From the NCBI GenBank assembly GCA_035374585.1, contig DAOSPF010000071.1:1-14562 (forward strand): a stretch of DNA of 14,562 bases, in the 5' to 3' direction. A model generated the notes under the pieces. The model saw only the letters and a list, made by a program, of their open reading frames with translations. It was not told the origin of the DNA and made no database searches. The position numbers were made by a program, and so were the translations under genes. Positions within the stretch are counted from its first letter, which is position 1, and every line of letters begins with the position of its first letter. Of the stretch, positions 7,801 to 14,528 are shown one piece after another. Origin of the DNA: JAKPQD01 sp029572965 (lineage in GTDB: Bacteria; Bacteroidota; Bacteroidia; Bacteroidales; DTGW01).

Positions 7801-9279
7801 AAAGTTTAGGTAAGGGACCAGCAATACGGCAATAACAATAGACAATGTCAGGGCAATGGCAACAACAATAGGTATTGTCATCAGAAACTCCCCGGCAGTA
7901 CCAGGTACCATAAGCGCCATAGGAATGTACACCACTATAATGGCAAGTGTTGCTGTTACTATAGGAGAAAATAGTTCTTTTGCACTTGCTATTGCAGCAT
8001 GCCAAGGCGAAATGCCATGATCAATCTTTTCGACATGGTTATCAATGACCACAATAGAATTATCGACAATCATCCCCAACACCAGGATCAACGAAGCAAG
8101 TGAAACCGTATGAAGTTCTACACCAAAGAAATATAAGAAACCCAGTGTGATAAAAACCGAAATAGGCACAGTTATGCCTGCTACCGAAGCTACCCTTAGC
8201 GGCAACAACAACATGGTAACCAGAATAACAGCTACAATTGCAATAAAAAACTCTCGCATAAAGTTGTTTACGGAATCCTGAACATATTTGGGCAACTCCG
8301 AAATCTTAGCAACTTTGATATCTTCAGGACAACTTTTCTGAAATTTAGCTATAGCCTTGTCCACCTCTTTACCATATTGAACAATGTTGTTTCCTGTTTG
8401 CATTTCTAATGAAAGCAAAATAGTTTTCATCCCATTCTGTTTGATATAGCTGTCGGGGTCTTCGTAACGCCTTTCGATAGTGGCAATATCTTTTAGCCTT
8501 ACTACGTTGCCATTGGGGTCGGCATATACAATCTGGTCTGCCAGATCTTTTTCTGACTCAAAGTTAGCTGGCAAATGTACAGAGAGGTTTGTTTTACCAT
8601 CTTTCAGCACACCTGCATAGTTTATCATACCATTAGTCTGGTAAGCGCCTAACAATGATAGTGCCTTTATATTGTACTCATTGAGTTTTTCGGGTTTGAC
8701 ATTTACAAATATCTTTTCTTTTTGCAACCCAAAATGTTTTACTTTAGAAGTAGCCGGTATCTTGCGGACTTCTGTTTCTAACTTCTTGAGCTGTTCTTCC
8801 AAATCCTTATAACTCTTTGTATCTGAAGATAAGGTAATAAGCAAAGCTGAAGTGTCGCCAAAGTCTGCATTGGCAACCAGCGCCAGCACCCCGGTGGGCA
8901 GGGTCATTTTTAGCTCGGCCAAGCCATGTTTTAGTTTTGACCAAAACTGGTCTGCATTCTTTACGTCATCGTTCAATTCTACAAAAATGTACATGATCCC
9001 CTCTTTAGAATGCGAGTATGTCTTGGCCTTTTTAACTTCTTTATATCCAAAAATGTAGTTTTCAACTACCTTTGTCAGTTGTTCTTCTACCTCAGCCGAA
9101 GTAGCTCCCGGATATACCCCAACAATAACCCCCTGACGTATTGTAAAATCCGGAAACTCGTTACGGGGCATCTTTACAAGTGCAATACCACCAATAATCA
9201 TAAATACCGCAGAAAGTATCATCATGATATTTCTGTTCCGCATTGCAGACTCAATAATGCTCTTTTTTTTGTAGCCCAT
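4834..9279 (-). CDS. RND efflux pump fused to a TolC-family outer-membrane channel
   Basis: This is a single uninterrupted 1481-residue protein. Residues 1 to about 1015 are a full RND proton/drug antiporter: TM1 near 17-36, a porter domain with G-x-Y-P-G-A (54-59), TM2-6 near 343-495, TM7 near 532-549, a second porter domain with FPELERNQFAVEVYLPTGA, and TM8-12 near 864-1015. Residues 1036-1054 (GASVGLLLFIFLPNKAYA) look like a signal peptide with an AYA-Q site. Residues 1055-1481 are a TolC/OEP protein with the two usual halves (QPLFAGGRI and IPISDWWGGAHKI) and long coiled-coil helices. RND termini lie in the cytoplasm, so the internal signal could re-enter the Sec path, be cleaved, and free the channel for the outer membrane. 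Relay residues aligned to AcrB D407, D408 and K940 are D406, N407 and R930. It resembles the HAE/NolG-like multidrug branch more than CusA, but the substrate is unknown. The start lies one base after the adaptor stop, so the genes are translationally coupled. Such fusions are known in Bacteroidota. Confidence 0.93.
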   Translation of the reverse strand: MGYKKKSIIESAMRNRNIMMILSAVFMIIGGIALVKMPRNEFPDFTIRQGVIVGVYPGATSAEVEEQLTKVVENYIFGYKEVKKAKTYSHSKEGIMYIFVELNDDVKNADQFWSKLKHGLAELKMTLPTGVLALVANADFGDTSALLITLSSDTKSYKDLEEQLKKLETEVRKIPATSKVKHFGLQKEKIFVNVKPEKLNEYNIKALSLLGAYQTNGMINYAGVLKDGKTNLSVHLPANFESEKDLADQIVYADPNGNVVRLKDIATIERRYEDPDSYIKQNGMKTILLSLEMQTGNNIVQYGKEVDKAIAKFQKSCPEDIKVAKISELPKYVQDSVNNFMREFFIAIVAVILVTMLLLPLRVASVAGITVPISVFITLGFLYFFGVELHTVSLASLILVLGMIVDNSIVVIDNHVEKIDHGISPWHAAIASAKELFSPIVTATLAIIVVYIPMALMVPGTAGEFLMTIPIVVAIALTLSIVIAVLLVPYLNFVFIKKGLKTQENKKKGKTFLDWLQTKFDNSIEKVFRHPRMVFGAAVILIIFSAILFKNTDQQLFPELERNQFAVEVYLPTGASLESTAAVMDSMENLLLKDKRVTNVTSFIGTSSPRFQVAYAPNMPASNYGQLLVNTVSDKATRAIVNDYSEKYANRFENAHVKFKILVLQLNKYPIEIRISSDSIKDIRAVEAKVDSILKNTKHIAWMRTDWDQKQQSVKVNLDRDKANRMGYSKGLVATSLMFGLDGIPLTTIWEDDYPVEVRLSQETKESKSITTIENQYITSPASFTALPLRSFASFSPEWTEGTIVHRNGTPTLTISIDNDLTGIAAKMFDEIKPQIDKLELPEGTSINYGGDYEGQQDVFTPMTIALVLSIVLIFFILLFQFKKEKLSLLIMSSMLLTLPGAVLGLKLMGYPFSLTAFIGISSLCGMVVRNGIILIDYARDLHENKGISVHEAAIAAGKRRMRPIFLTSAAASVGVIPMIISRSPLWGPLGSVICFGLLVSMILTLYILPILYSWTYSDKVKKPGFWSVPSGKFVKGASVGLLLFIFLPNKAYAQVLTLDSCKVLALQNNYQIKEAVSDVVQSEQVKKNAFTNYFPKVSASATAIKLNDYLIKAKIPQMNLPVYNGNPATLATATQFAYFPETPVNVLNYLNIANVIVVQPLFAGGRIINGNKLAQAALDINREKQAMTTTEVLVKTEELYWSVINLGEKLKTLDSYIQLLDTLYKDVNVAYKAGLVQRTDLLKVQLKQNELMVDRIKLTNGIALGKMALCQHIGCKYDSAMVLDSSTLKIESPQIYVDNNELVVTNRNEYKMLEKAIKAEELQKRMVAGEYLPQLSVGAAGTYADAMNSKKTNGLVFATLSIPISDWWGGAHKIKESKAKIESARYKMAETSELMQLQITQAKNALNEDYFQVSIAEKSVEQAKENLKVTSDNYKAGVSGMSDLLEAQSAYLNAQNSLTEAKCNYQIKKARYLQAINNYK

Positions 9280-9280
9280 A

Positions 9281-10312
9281 TTACAAACGTATTAAGCTGT
9301 TATCTGACAATTTTTCTTTTTCAACTACTACAATGGTTTGGCCTTCTGTCAGCCCATTTAATATTTCAATATTGGAATTTTGATAGTTGCCGGTTTCTAC
9401 TATTTGCTTCTTGACAGTTTTTTTGTCACCCGAAACAACAAATACAAAGGGCTTTCCATCATTACCAGTTGTTACAGCCGAGTAAGGCACAGTTAAAACG
9501 TCTTTTTCAAGCTTTACATCCAGTTCAACATCGCAGACCATACCTGGCAAAAGCTCGTGTTTTGGATTGTTTACTAATATTTTAGCGGTATAGGTACGAG
9601 AAATGGCATCTGCCACAGGGCTAACATTGGTTATTGTACCTTCAAACCTTCTCTCATCCAATGCCGAAACACTAAACGAAGCTTTAAGCCCTTTTCTGAC
9701 CTTGCTTATTTCATTTTCGGGCACAGCAATCTTCACCATGACCTGGTTTATCTTTACCAGCTCAAAAGGAGCCGAAGACAAACCAAATGCAGACTGGCCC
9801 GGTTCAATATTGCGCCTGCCAATAATACCACTTTCGGGCGCGCGCATGTAACACTTGTCTAAGTTGTTTTTTGCAAGATCCTTTGAAGACTTGGCCTGTT
9901 CAAAATTGGTCTGCATTTCAACCCATTTAATTTCGGGCAAACTTCCCTGATCATACACTGTTTTGAGCCTATCATAGGCATCTTTTGCTTGTTGATATTT
10001 TGAATAAGAAGCATCGTATATATTTTGCAAATCGTTTTTATCTAAAACAGCAAGCAACTGCCCTTTAGACACAGCATCACCCTCCTGAACATACACTTGC
10101 TCTACAATGCCGGTAGTTTGAAATGTAAGGGGAATAGTTTGCGATGCCTCCACAGTACCGCTATAACGCAGGTTGGTACTGCATTTTACACGCTCTACCT
10201 TTTGTGTTACCACCGAAATAGCTTGTTTTTCGTTGGCTGGGTTTTCAGTTAATTGTGAGCAACTGGCACAAACCAGCATTACTAAGGTTAATAAAGCTAA
10301 TTTTTTCATCAT
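9281..10312 (-). CDS. RND efflux periplasmic adaptor (membrane-fusion) lipoprotein
   Basis: This adaptor protein of the HlyD/AcrA type bridges the RND pump and the TolC channel in the periplasm. I start it at the ATG at 10312 (343 residues), because MMKKLALLTLVMLVCASC is a clean lipoprotein signal with C18 as the lipidated residue. The frame stays open upstream to an ATG at 10411, but those 33 extra residues are polar and would bury the signal. Domains: beta-barrel and lipoyl half (GIVEQVYVQEGDAVSKGQLLAVLD, 68-91), an alpha-helical hairpin (about 94-152), the second lipoyl half (CYMRAPESGIIGRR-EPGQ, 154-173), then the barrel and a membrane-proximal domain ending NGLTEGQTIVVVEKEKLSDNS. It is cotranscribed with the pump-channel gene, one base apart. 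The 5' leader carries a TetR operator-like palindrome at 10458-10487. Confidence 0.92.
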   Translation of the reverse strand: MMKKLALLTLVMLVCASCSQLTENPANEKQAISVVTQKVERVKCSTNLRYSGTVEASQTIPLTFQTTGIVEQVYVQEGDAVSKGQLLAVLDKNDLQNIYDASYSKYQQAKDAYDRLKTVYDQGSLPEIKWVEMQTNFEQAKSSKDLAKNNLDKCYMRAPESGIIGRRNIEPGQSAFGLSSAPFELVKINQVMVKIAVPENEISKVRKGLKASFSVSALDERRFEGTITNVSPVADAISRTYTAKILVNNPKHELLPGMVCDVELDVKLEKDVLTVPYSAVTTGNDGKPFVFVVSGDKKTVKKQIVETGNYQNSNIEILNGLTEGQTIVVVEKEKLSDNSLIRL

Positions 10313-10457
10313 AATAATATTTAATTTATAAGGAATGATAGCTTGCCCCTTCTTGGGCGAAAAACACTCATTTTCATATTGGTTGCGTTTACAAGAACTT
10401 AGGTATTTCATGGTGTTCTATTTTTTATTAATACTAAACCTTTAATTTTTTTATTTT

Positions 10458-10487
10458 AAAAACATACTGAACGAATAGTATGTTTTT
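10458..10487 (-). promoter_or_regulatory. TetR operator-like palindrome upstream of the efflux operon
   Basis: This is an inverted repeat with 11-bp arms, AAAAACATACT and AGTATGTTTTT, around an 8-base centre. The 20 bp core CATACTGAACGAATAGTATG (10463-10482) matches 17 of 20 bases of a second site in the tetR promoter region. The spacing (CATAC-N10-GTATG) resembles the AcrR operator of Enterobacteria, whose core also contains ACATAC and GTATGT. A weak -7 match (TATGTTTT, minus strand) overlaps its downstream arm. A repressor bound here would block transcription of the adaptor and pump genes. Confidence 0.75.
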
Positions 10488-10525
10488 GCTAAATAAAAAA
10501 CTGGTTTACTTTATCTAATCAAAAA

Positions 10526-11113
10526 CTATACCTTTAATAATTTGGCCAATTCCGATAACTGATCTTTCAGCGATTTTAAAGACTCTTGCAACGAGTAATT
10601 TTGCAACATATTACCAGCAAGCCCGATAGTACTTGAAAAATAAATCCTTGCAATAGCCAGGGTATCAATATCACTGCGTATTTCGCCCCTTTTTACCAAA
10701 CTATCAAGCACTGCTTTGGTTTTGTTAATTTCGGTATTGAAAAACACTTCTTTTTCTTCGGCAAAACCTTTGTAATGCCTAAAACCATCAGCTATGAGTG
10801 TCAGGTAATTGATGGGGACAAATTGCGCTTTATTACTGAAAAGTTTATTCAACATCTTTTCAACATTGGCAATAATAAGCTCGTTATACCTTTCCAGCGA
10901 AACCTTATCAAGATCTGCTTCAACCCCAACAAATGTAAGGTATTTATCAATAACAGCCTTGAAAAGCTCTTCTTTATTGGTAAAATGATGATATAACGCC
11001 CCTTTGGTAAAACCAATAGCCTGGCTTATATCGCTTATCGAAACAGCTTCGTAACTTTTGCTCAAAAACAGCTCAAAAGCTTTATCTATAATATATTTTT
11101 TAGTATCATTCAT
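10526..11113 (-). CDS. TetR/AcrR-family transcriptional repressor of the efflux operon
   Basis: This is a 195-residue TetR-family regulator. The N-terminal helix-turn-helix is clear: ISDISQAIGFTKGALYHHFTNKEELF around residues 27-51, with the family's Y-x-H-F recognition-helix signature. The rest is an alpha-helical ligand-binding and dimerisation domain with little conserved sequence. The frame can be opened 7 codons earlier at a TTG (11134). I prefer the ATG at 11113 because the upstream codons lie inside the operator and a good -7 element (TATATTTG) sits 29 bases before the ATG. It lies directly upstream of the adaptor and pump genes on the same strand, with an operator-like palindrome before itself and another before the pump operon. 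Autorepression plus ligand-released control of the pump is the expected behaviour. Confidence 0.92.
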   Translation of the reverse strand: MNDTKKYIIDKAFELFLSKSYEAVSISDISQAIGFTKGALYHHFTNKEELFKAVIDKYLTFVGVEADLDKVSLERYNELIIANVEKMLNKLFSNKAQFVPINYLTLIADGFRHYKGFAEEKEVFFNTEINKTKAVLDSLVKRGEIRSDIDTLAIARIYFSSTIGLAGNMLQNYSLQESLKSLKDQLSELAKLLKV

Positions 11114-11122
11114 GACAACCAA

Positions 11123-11142
11123 CATACTGAACAATTGGTATG
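11123..11142 (-). promoter_or_regulatory. TetR operator-like palindrome in the tetR promoter region
   Basis: The plus strand reads CATACTGAACAATTGGTATG, an imperfect palindrome with 5-bp arms CATAC and GTATG ten bases apart. It shares 17 of 20 bases with the core at 10463-10482. It begins 9 bases upstream of the tetR ATG and directly abuts the -7 element, so it would cover the transcription start. This fits autorepression. Confidence 0.75.
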
Positions 11143-11170
11143 CAAATATAGGAGAAGAAATTTACAGCAA
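11143..11170 (-). promoter_or_regulatory. tetR promoter (Bacteroidota-type -7 and -33)
   Basis: On the minus strand TATATTTG (11143-11150) is an exact match to the TAnnTTTG -7 element. A TTG (11168-11170) lies 17 bases upstream, at the short end of the spacing reported for -33 elements in this phylum. Transcription would start inside the adjacent operator palindrome, some 20-25 bases before the ATG. Confidence 0.65.
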
Positions 11171-11249
11171 CACACTTTTTTTGTAAAAATTTCTTAAAAA
11201 GCAGAAAATTCAAAATTAGTACCTGCTCAACAATATCTACCCCTCCCTA

Positions 11250-12398
11250 TCAATCACTGATAGCCCGGTGCAACACCCCGGGCCCATAACGTTTGCGCAT
11301 ACTGTCAATAGCACTGTACAGCCTGCTTTGCTGCTGACTGTTATCAAAAAGGCCCAAAGGCTTTGTACCGCGTACTAACTGGCTAAACTTCACGCCAATG
11401 AGGCGAATCAGCATACGACGCTGATATAACCTGTCGAAAAGGCTTTTAGCCTCGGCTATAAGCTCATCGTCATAAGCTGTATAAGGCACCCGTTTTTGCA
11501 AAGTATGCGTGTCGAAGTTTGAATACCTCACTTTTACAGTGATACAAGAAGTAAGCCACTGCTCTCGGCGCAAATCATAAGCCAGCTGTTCTACCATACC
11601 TGTCAATATCCTTTTCAGCAGATCAACATCAATGGTATCTTGCTCGAAAGTCTGTTCGCGGCTCATCGACTTCTGTTCGCTATATGGCTCAACCGGTGTG
11701 TTATCAATACCATTGGCCTTTTTCCAGATGGTCAGGCCTGGTTTGCCCAGCACACTTTCGAGCATCTCGCCGGGCATTTGTTGCAACATCCCCAGGGTAA
11801 CAATGCCCATCGACCGCAACAATTGTCCCGTTTTTTCGCCAATACCGGGCATTTTATTGATAGGTAAAGGCTGAAGAAAAGAAAGCACCTCAGGTGCAGG
11901 AACCTGCAACTCGCCATTGGGCTTGGCTTTGCCGGTAGCTATTTTTGAAACGGTCTTGTTTACCGAAAAACCTAATGATAATGGCAGGCCTGTTTCCAGG
12001 ATAATGCGCTGCCGCAGCTCATGCGCCCATTTGTACGCCCCAAAAAACTTATCCATTCCGGTAACATCAAGGTAATGCTCGTCTATCGAAGCTTTTTCAT
12101 ACACAGGTGCAGCTTCGGCTATAATATCTGTAACGGTGTGCGAGTAACGACTGTACAAATCCATATCGCCCCGGATAAAGACCGCATCACTACACAACAT
12201 GCGGGCCATCTTCATAGACATGGCCGAATGTACACCATATTGCCGGGCCTCGTAACTACAAGCTGCCACTACGCCCCTGTCACTCTGCCCGCCAACAATG
12301 ACAGGTATGCCATTGAGCTTGCTGTTGCGCAAGCGCTCTACCGATACAAAAAACGTATCTAAATCTAAATGTACTATATTTCTGTTTGTTACAATCAT
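11250..12398 (-). CDS. dinB: DNA polymerase IV (Y-family translesion polymerase)
   Basis: This is a 382-residue Y-family polymerase that copies past damaged bases with low fidelity. Palm and finger motifs: H-L-D12-L-D-T-F-F-V-S-V-E (metal ligand D12, steric-gate F17), A-A-C-S-Y-E-A-R at 45-52, R-G-D-M-D-x-Y-x-x-Y-S at 76-86, and catalytic S-I-D106-E107-H-Y-L-D-V-T. Next comes LGFSVNKTVSKIATGKAKPNG (142-162). A helix-hairpin-helix thumb follows (KMPGIGEKTGQLLRSMGI, 182-199), then a little-finger domain. Near the C-terminus, TKPLGLFD (345-352) resembles a beta-clamp binding motif. The start is the ATG at 12398; the frame stays open to a TTG at 12437, but those codons lie in the promoter palindrome. 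Length is normal for DinB. It is divergent from the sensor phosphatase gene and separate from the efflux locus. Damage-inducible control is plausible but not shown. Confidence 0.95.
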   Translation of the reverse strand: MIVTNRNIVHLDLDTFFVSVERLRNSKLNGIPVIVGGQSDRGVVAACSYEARQYGVHSAMSMKMARMLCSDAVFIRGDMDLYSRYSHTVTDIIAEAAPVYEKASIDEHYLDVTGMDKFFGAYKWAHELRQRIILETGLPLSLGFSVNKTVSKIATGKAKPNGELQVPAPEVLSFLQPLPINKMPGIGEKTGQLLRSMGIVTLGMLQQMPGEMLESVLGKPGLTIWKKANGIDNTPVEPYSEQKSMSREQTFEQDTIDVDLLKRILTGMVEQLAYDLRREQWLTSCITVKVRYSNFDTHTLQKRVPYTAYDDELIAEAKSLFDRLYQRRMLIRLIGVKFSQLVRGTKPLGLFDNSQQQSRLYSAIDSMRKRYGPGVLHRAISD

Positions 12399-12404
12399 TT
12401 TACT

Positions 12405-12437
12405 TTGCAAAATGATTAATTTGTAATCATTCTGCAA
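12405..12437 (-). promoter_or_regulatory. 33 bp palindrome over the dinB promoter
   Basis: The arms TTGCA-a-AATGATT (12405-12417) and AATCATT-c-TGCAA (12425-12437) pair at 12 of 13 positions around a 7-base centre. The palindrome ends 7 bases upstream of the dinB ATG. On the minus strand it contains a TTG (12435-12437), a 19-base spacer and TCATTTTG (12408-12415), a 7-of-8 match to TAnnTTTG. A dimeric repressor binding here would cover both promoter elements. The regulator is not identifiable; a LexA/S24-type SOS repressor would make sense for dinB but this is inference. Confidence 0.6.
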
Positions 12438-12632
12438 GATGTTAAATTAATCTAAACATTACGAAATAGCAAGCAGATTTTGATAAAAAGAAATTCTAAT
12501 ATTTTTTCATAAAATCATATAATAAAAATAAAACATTAACACAAAAAGTTGTTTATATTAACAAATTTAATCAATACAGTATATAATATTGACATTTATC
12601 ATCTTTTCAATAGTGATACTTAAAATTATTAA

Positions 12633-12640
12633 TATATTTG
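12633..12640 (+). promoter_or_regulatory. Promoter -7 element of the sensor phosphatase gene
   Basis: TATATTTG is an exact TAnnTTTG match, 19 bases before the ATG at 12660, giving a short 5' leader. I see no TTG at the usual -33 distance, so the upstream half is weak. The rest of the divergent spacer (12438-12632) is very AT-rich with no other clear signal. Confidence 0.55.
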
Positions 12641-12659
12641 CAAACCAACTTAAGTCGCA

Positions 12660-14528
12660 ATGAACGAAGTGCCATTTTATAAGTCATTAAAGTTTTATTT
12701 ATGCTTATTTTCTTCGCTCTGTGGCACTGTCTTTCTGGTTCAACTGGGCTCTTTTATCCTGAACAACAACCATCAAGGCTTTAGCCTAATACTCATTATT
12801 GCTGGCCTTATCATTTCCGGGTTTAACATATACTTTGTAACCTCAAGGCTAAACAGGGAGCTGCATATTCTGCAACAGTCCATACACGATGTAATACTCC
12901 ACCGCTTTTCAAGAAAATTTAAACTTAAAACTGTTCCTGCAAAAGACGAAATAGGACAGATATCGCACGAAGTTGGCCTCATTCTTGACAAAGCCCACCA
13001 ACGTACTACCGAAGTGATGCTCAGGCGACAGGAAGTAGAAATGGCCAACCGCAACATGGAACAACTGGCCGCTATGGGCCGCGAAATCATTTCAAAACTG
13101 GATATAACCCGCATCATACAAACCACCTTCAACAGCGTCAACAACCTGATGGAAGCCTCTCTTTTATCAGTGGGCATTTATAATGAAATAAAGCAAGGGC
13201 TCGACTTGTTTGGTATCAGGGCCGGTAACAACGAAGTAATAACCGGATTTGATGACATGTCCGACACACTACATTGGAACGTCCATGTTTTTAATACCCA
13301 GGAAGAGATTCTCTGCAACGAATTCGACTGCAGGCGCGACAAACACTTTTCGTCCATCCTGTTCAACGACCCCATAGAATGGCGCGAATCGTTTATTTAC
13401 CTGCCTTTGACTTATAACCAGGTCAGAATTGGCGTTTTTACAGTTCAATCGAACAAAAAAAATGCATACAACACTTACCATCTGGGCTTAATGCGCAACC
13501 TGGCCAACTACATGACCATTGCTTTTCAGAATGCTTACGCGTTCAGAAAAATCGAACAACAGAAAGAGCTGCTTGAAGAAACCTCCCGGCAACTGAAGGA
13601 TATAAACGACAACCTCGAGCTGCAGGTCCATCTGCGCACCATTGAAATAACCCGACAGAAAGAAGAAATAGAAAAGAAAAACATTGCCCTGGAACGCCTC
13701 TCACTGGTAGCCACCAAAACCGAGAATGCCATTATGATTATGGACGCACAGGGCAACATACAGTGGCTCAACGAATGCTTTTTGCGCATCTACAACTACA
13801 CCTTTGAGGAATTTATTGAAAAAAGAGGCAACAACCTCCTGAATACCAGTTTTCACCCCGACATTAAAAAAATTTTTGACAAATGCCGTTCTACTAAAAA
13901 GCCGGTGTATTATGAAGCGCTAAACATCAAAGGCGACGGTTCTTCTATATGGACACAAACCACCCTTACCCCGGTATTGAACGAAGCAAATGAAATTACC
14001 CACCTGTTGACCATAGACTCAGACATTACACGACAAAAAGAATACGAAATTGCCATTACTAAACAAACCGAAGATATTACCAATTCTATTATCTACGCAA
14101 AACGCATACAATCAGCCATTTTGCCATGCCGCGAAAAGTTTGAATCGGCCTTCAACGACTATTTCCTGTTATACAAGCCCAAAGCAATTGTTAGTGGCGA
14201 CTTTTACTGGATCGACCAAAGAAACGGCAAGACCCTCTTTGCTATTGCCGACTGCACGGGGCATGGCGTTCCGGGAGCTTTCATGTGCATGTTGGGCGTT
14301 TCGCTGCTAAACCAGATAGTACAAACGATGGAAAACATTTCTGCTGATGAAGTTTTGAACACATTAAGAAATAATATTAAAGCCTCATTGCAAAATACCG
14401 AAACATCAGATGGCATGGACATAGGGTTTTGCATTTACGACCCACAAACAAACACACTTGAATACTCAGGCGCTTTTATTTCCCTTATCATGATAAGAAA
14501 TAACGAAATCTCATTACTGTCCCATTAA
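12660..14528 (+). CDS. Membrane HAMP-GAF-PAS sensor with truncated PP2C (SpoIIE-type) phosphatase domain
   Basis: The 622-residue open frame has two close membrane helices (about 11-33 and 41-61) with almost no outside loop. A HAMP-like segment follows (about 60-115, with KDEIGQISHEVGLILD), then a GAF domain (about 140-293), a coiled coil (295-345), a PAS domain (346-457, NAIMIMDAQGNIQWLN) and the linker ITNSIIYAKRIQSAILP. The PP2C/SpoIIE domain starts near 488: KPKAIVSGDFYWID, ADCTGHGVPGAFMCMLG, SDGMDIGFCIYD and LEYSGA are intact. Family members then continue for roughly 100 residues through a second T/SDG-F/Y-ADQ motif and a late Asp pair that complete the metal site. Here the frame ends at SLLSH after NNE. 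The other two frames also close within 35 bases, so one indel cannot restore it. Such proteins usually dephosphorylate an anti-sigma-antagonist or similar partner; this copy is probably inactive unless the missing part is supplied from beyond the window. Confidence 0.88.
   Translation: MNEVPFYKSLKFYLCLFSSLCGTVFLVQLGSFILNNNHQGFSLILIIAGLIISGFNIYFVTSRLNRELHILQQSIHDVILHRFSRKFKLKTVPAKDEIGQISHEVGLILDKAHQRTTEVMLRRQEVEMANRNMEQLAAMGREIISKLDITRIIQTTFNSVNNLMEASLLSVGIYNEIKQGLDLFGIRAGNNEVITGFDDMSDTLHWNVHVFNTQEEILCNEFDCRRDKHFSSILFNDPIEWRESFIYLPLTYNQVRIGVFTVQSNKKNAYNTYHLGLMRNLANYMTIAFQNAYAFRKIEQQKELLEETSRQLKDINDNLELQVHLRTIEITRQKEEIEKKNIALERLSLVATKTENAIMIMDAQGNIQWLNECFLRIYNYTFEEFIEKRGNNLLNTSFHPDIKKIFDKCRSTKKPVYYEALNIKGDGSSIWTQTTLTPVLNEANEITHLLTIDSDITRQKEYEIAITKQTEDITNSIIYAKRIQSAILPCREKFESAFNDYFLLYKPKAIVSGDFYWIDQRNGKTLFAIADCTGHGVPGAFMCMLGVSLLNQIVQTMENISADEVLNTLRNNIKASLQNTETSDGMDIGFCIYDPQTNTLEYSGAFISLIMIRNNEISLLSH

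Noticed and set aside
10313..10411. N-terminal extension of the adaptor protein by 33 codons
   Set aside because: The residues are polar, lie before a textbook lipoprotein signal peptide and would prevent its recognition. More likely 5' leader.
12773..14434. Several minus-strand frames of 65-134 codons across the sensor phosphatase gene
   Set aside because: They are antisense shadows of a well-supported multidomain protein and show no coherent domains.
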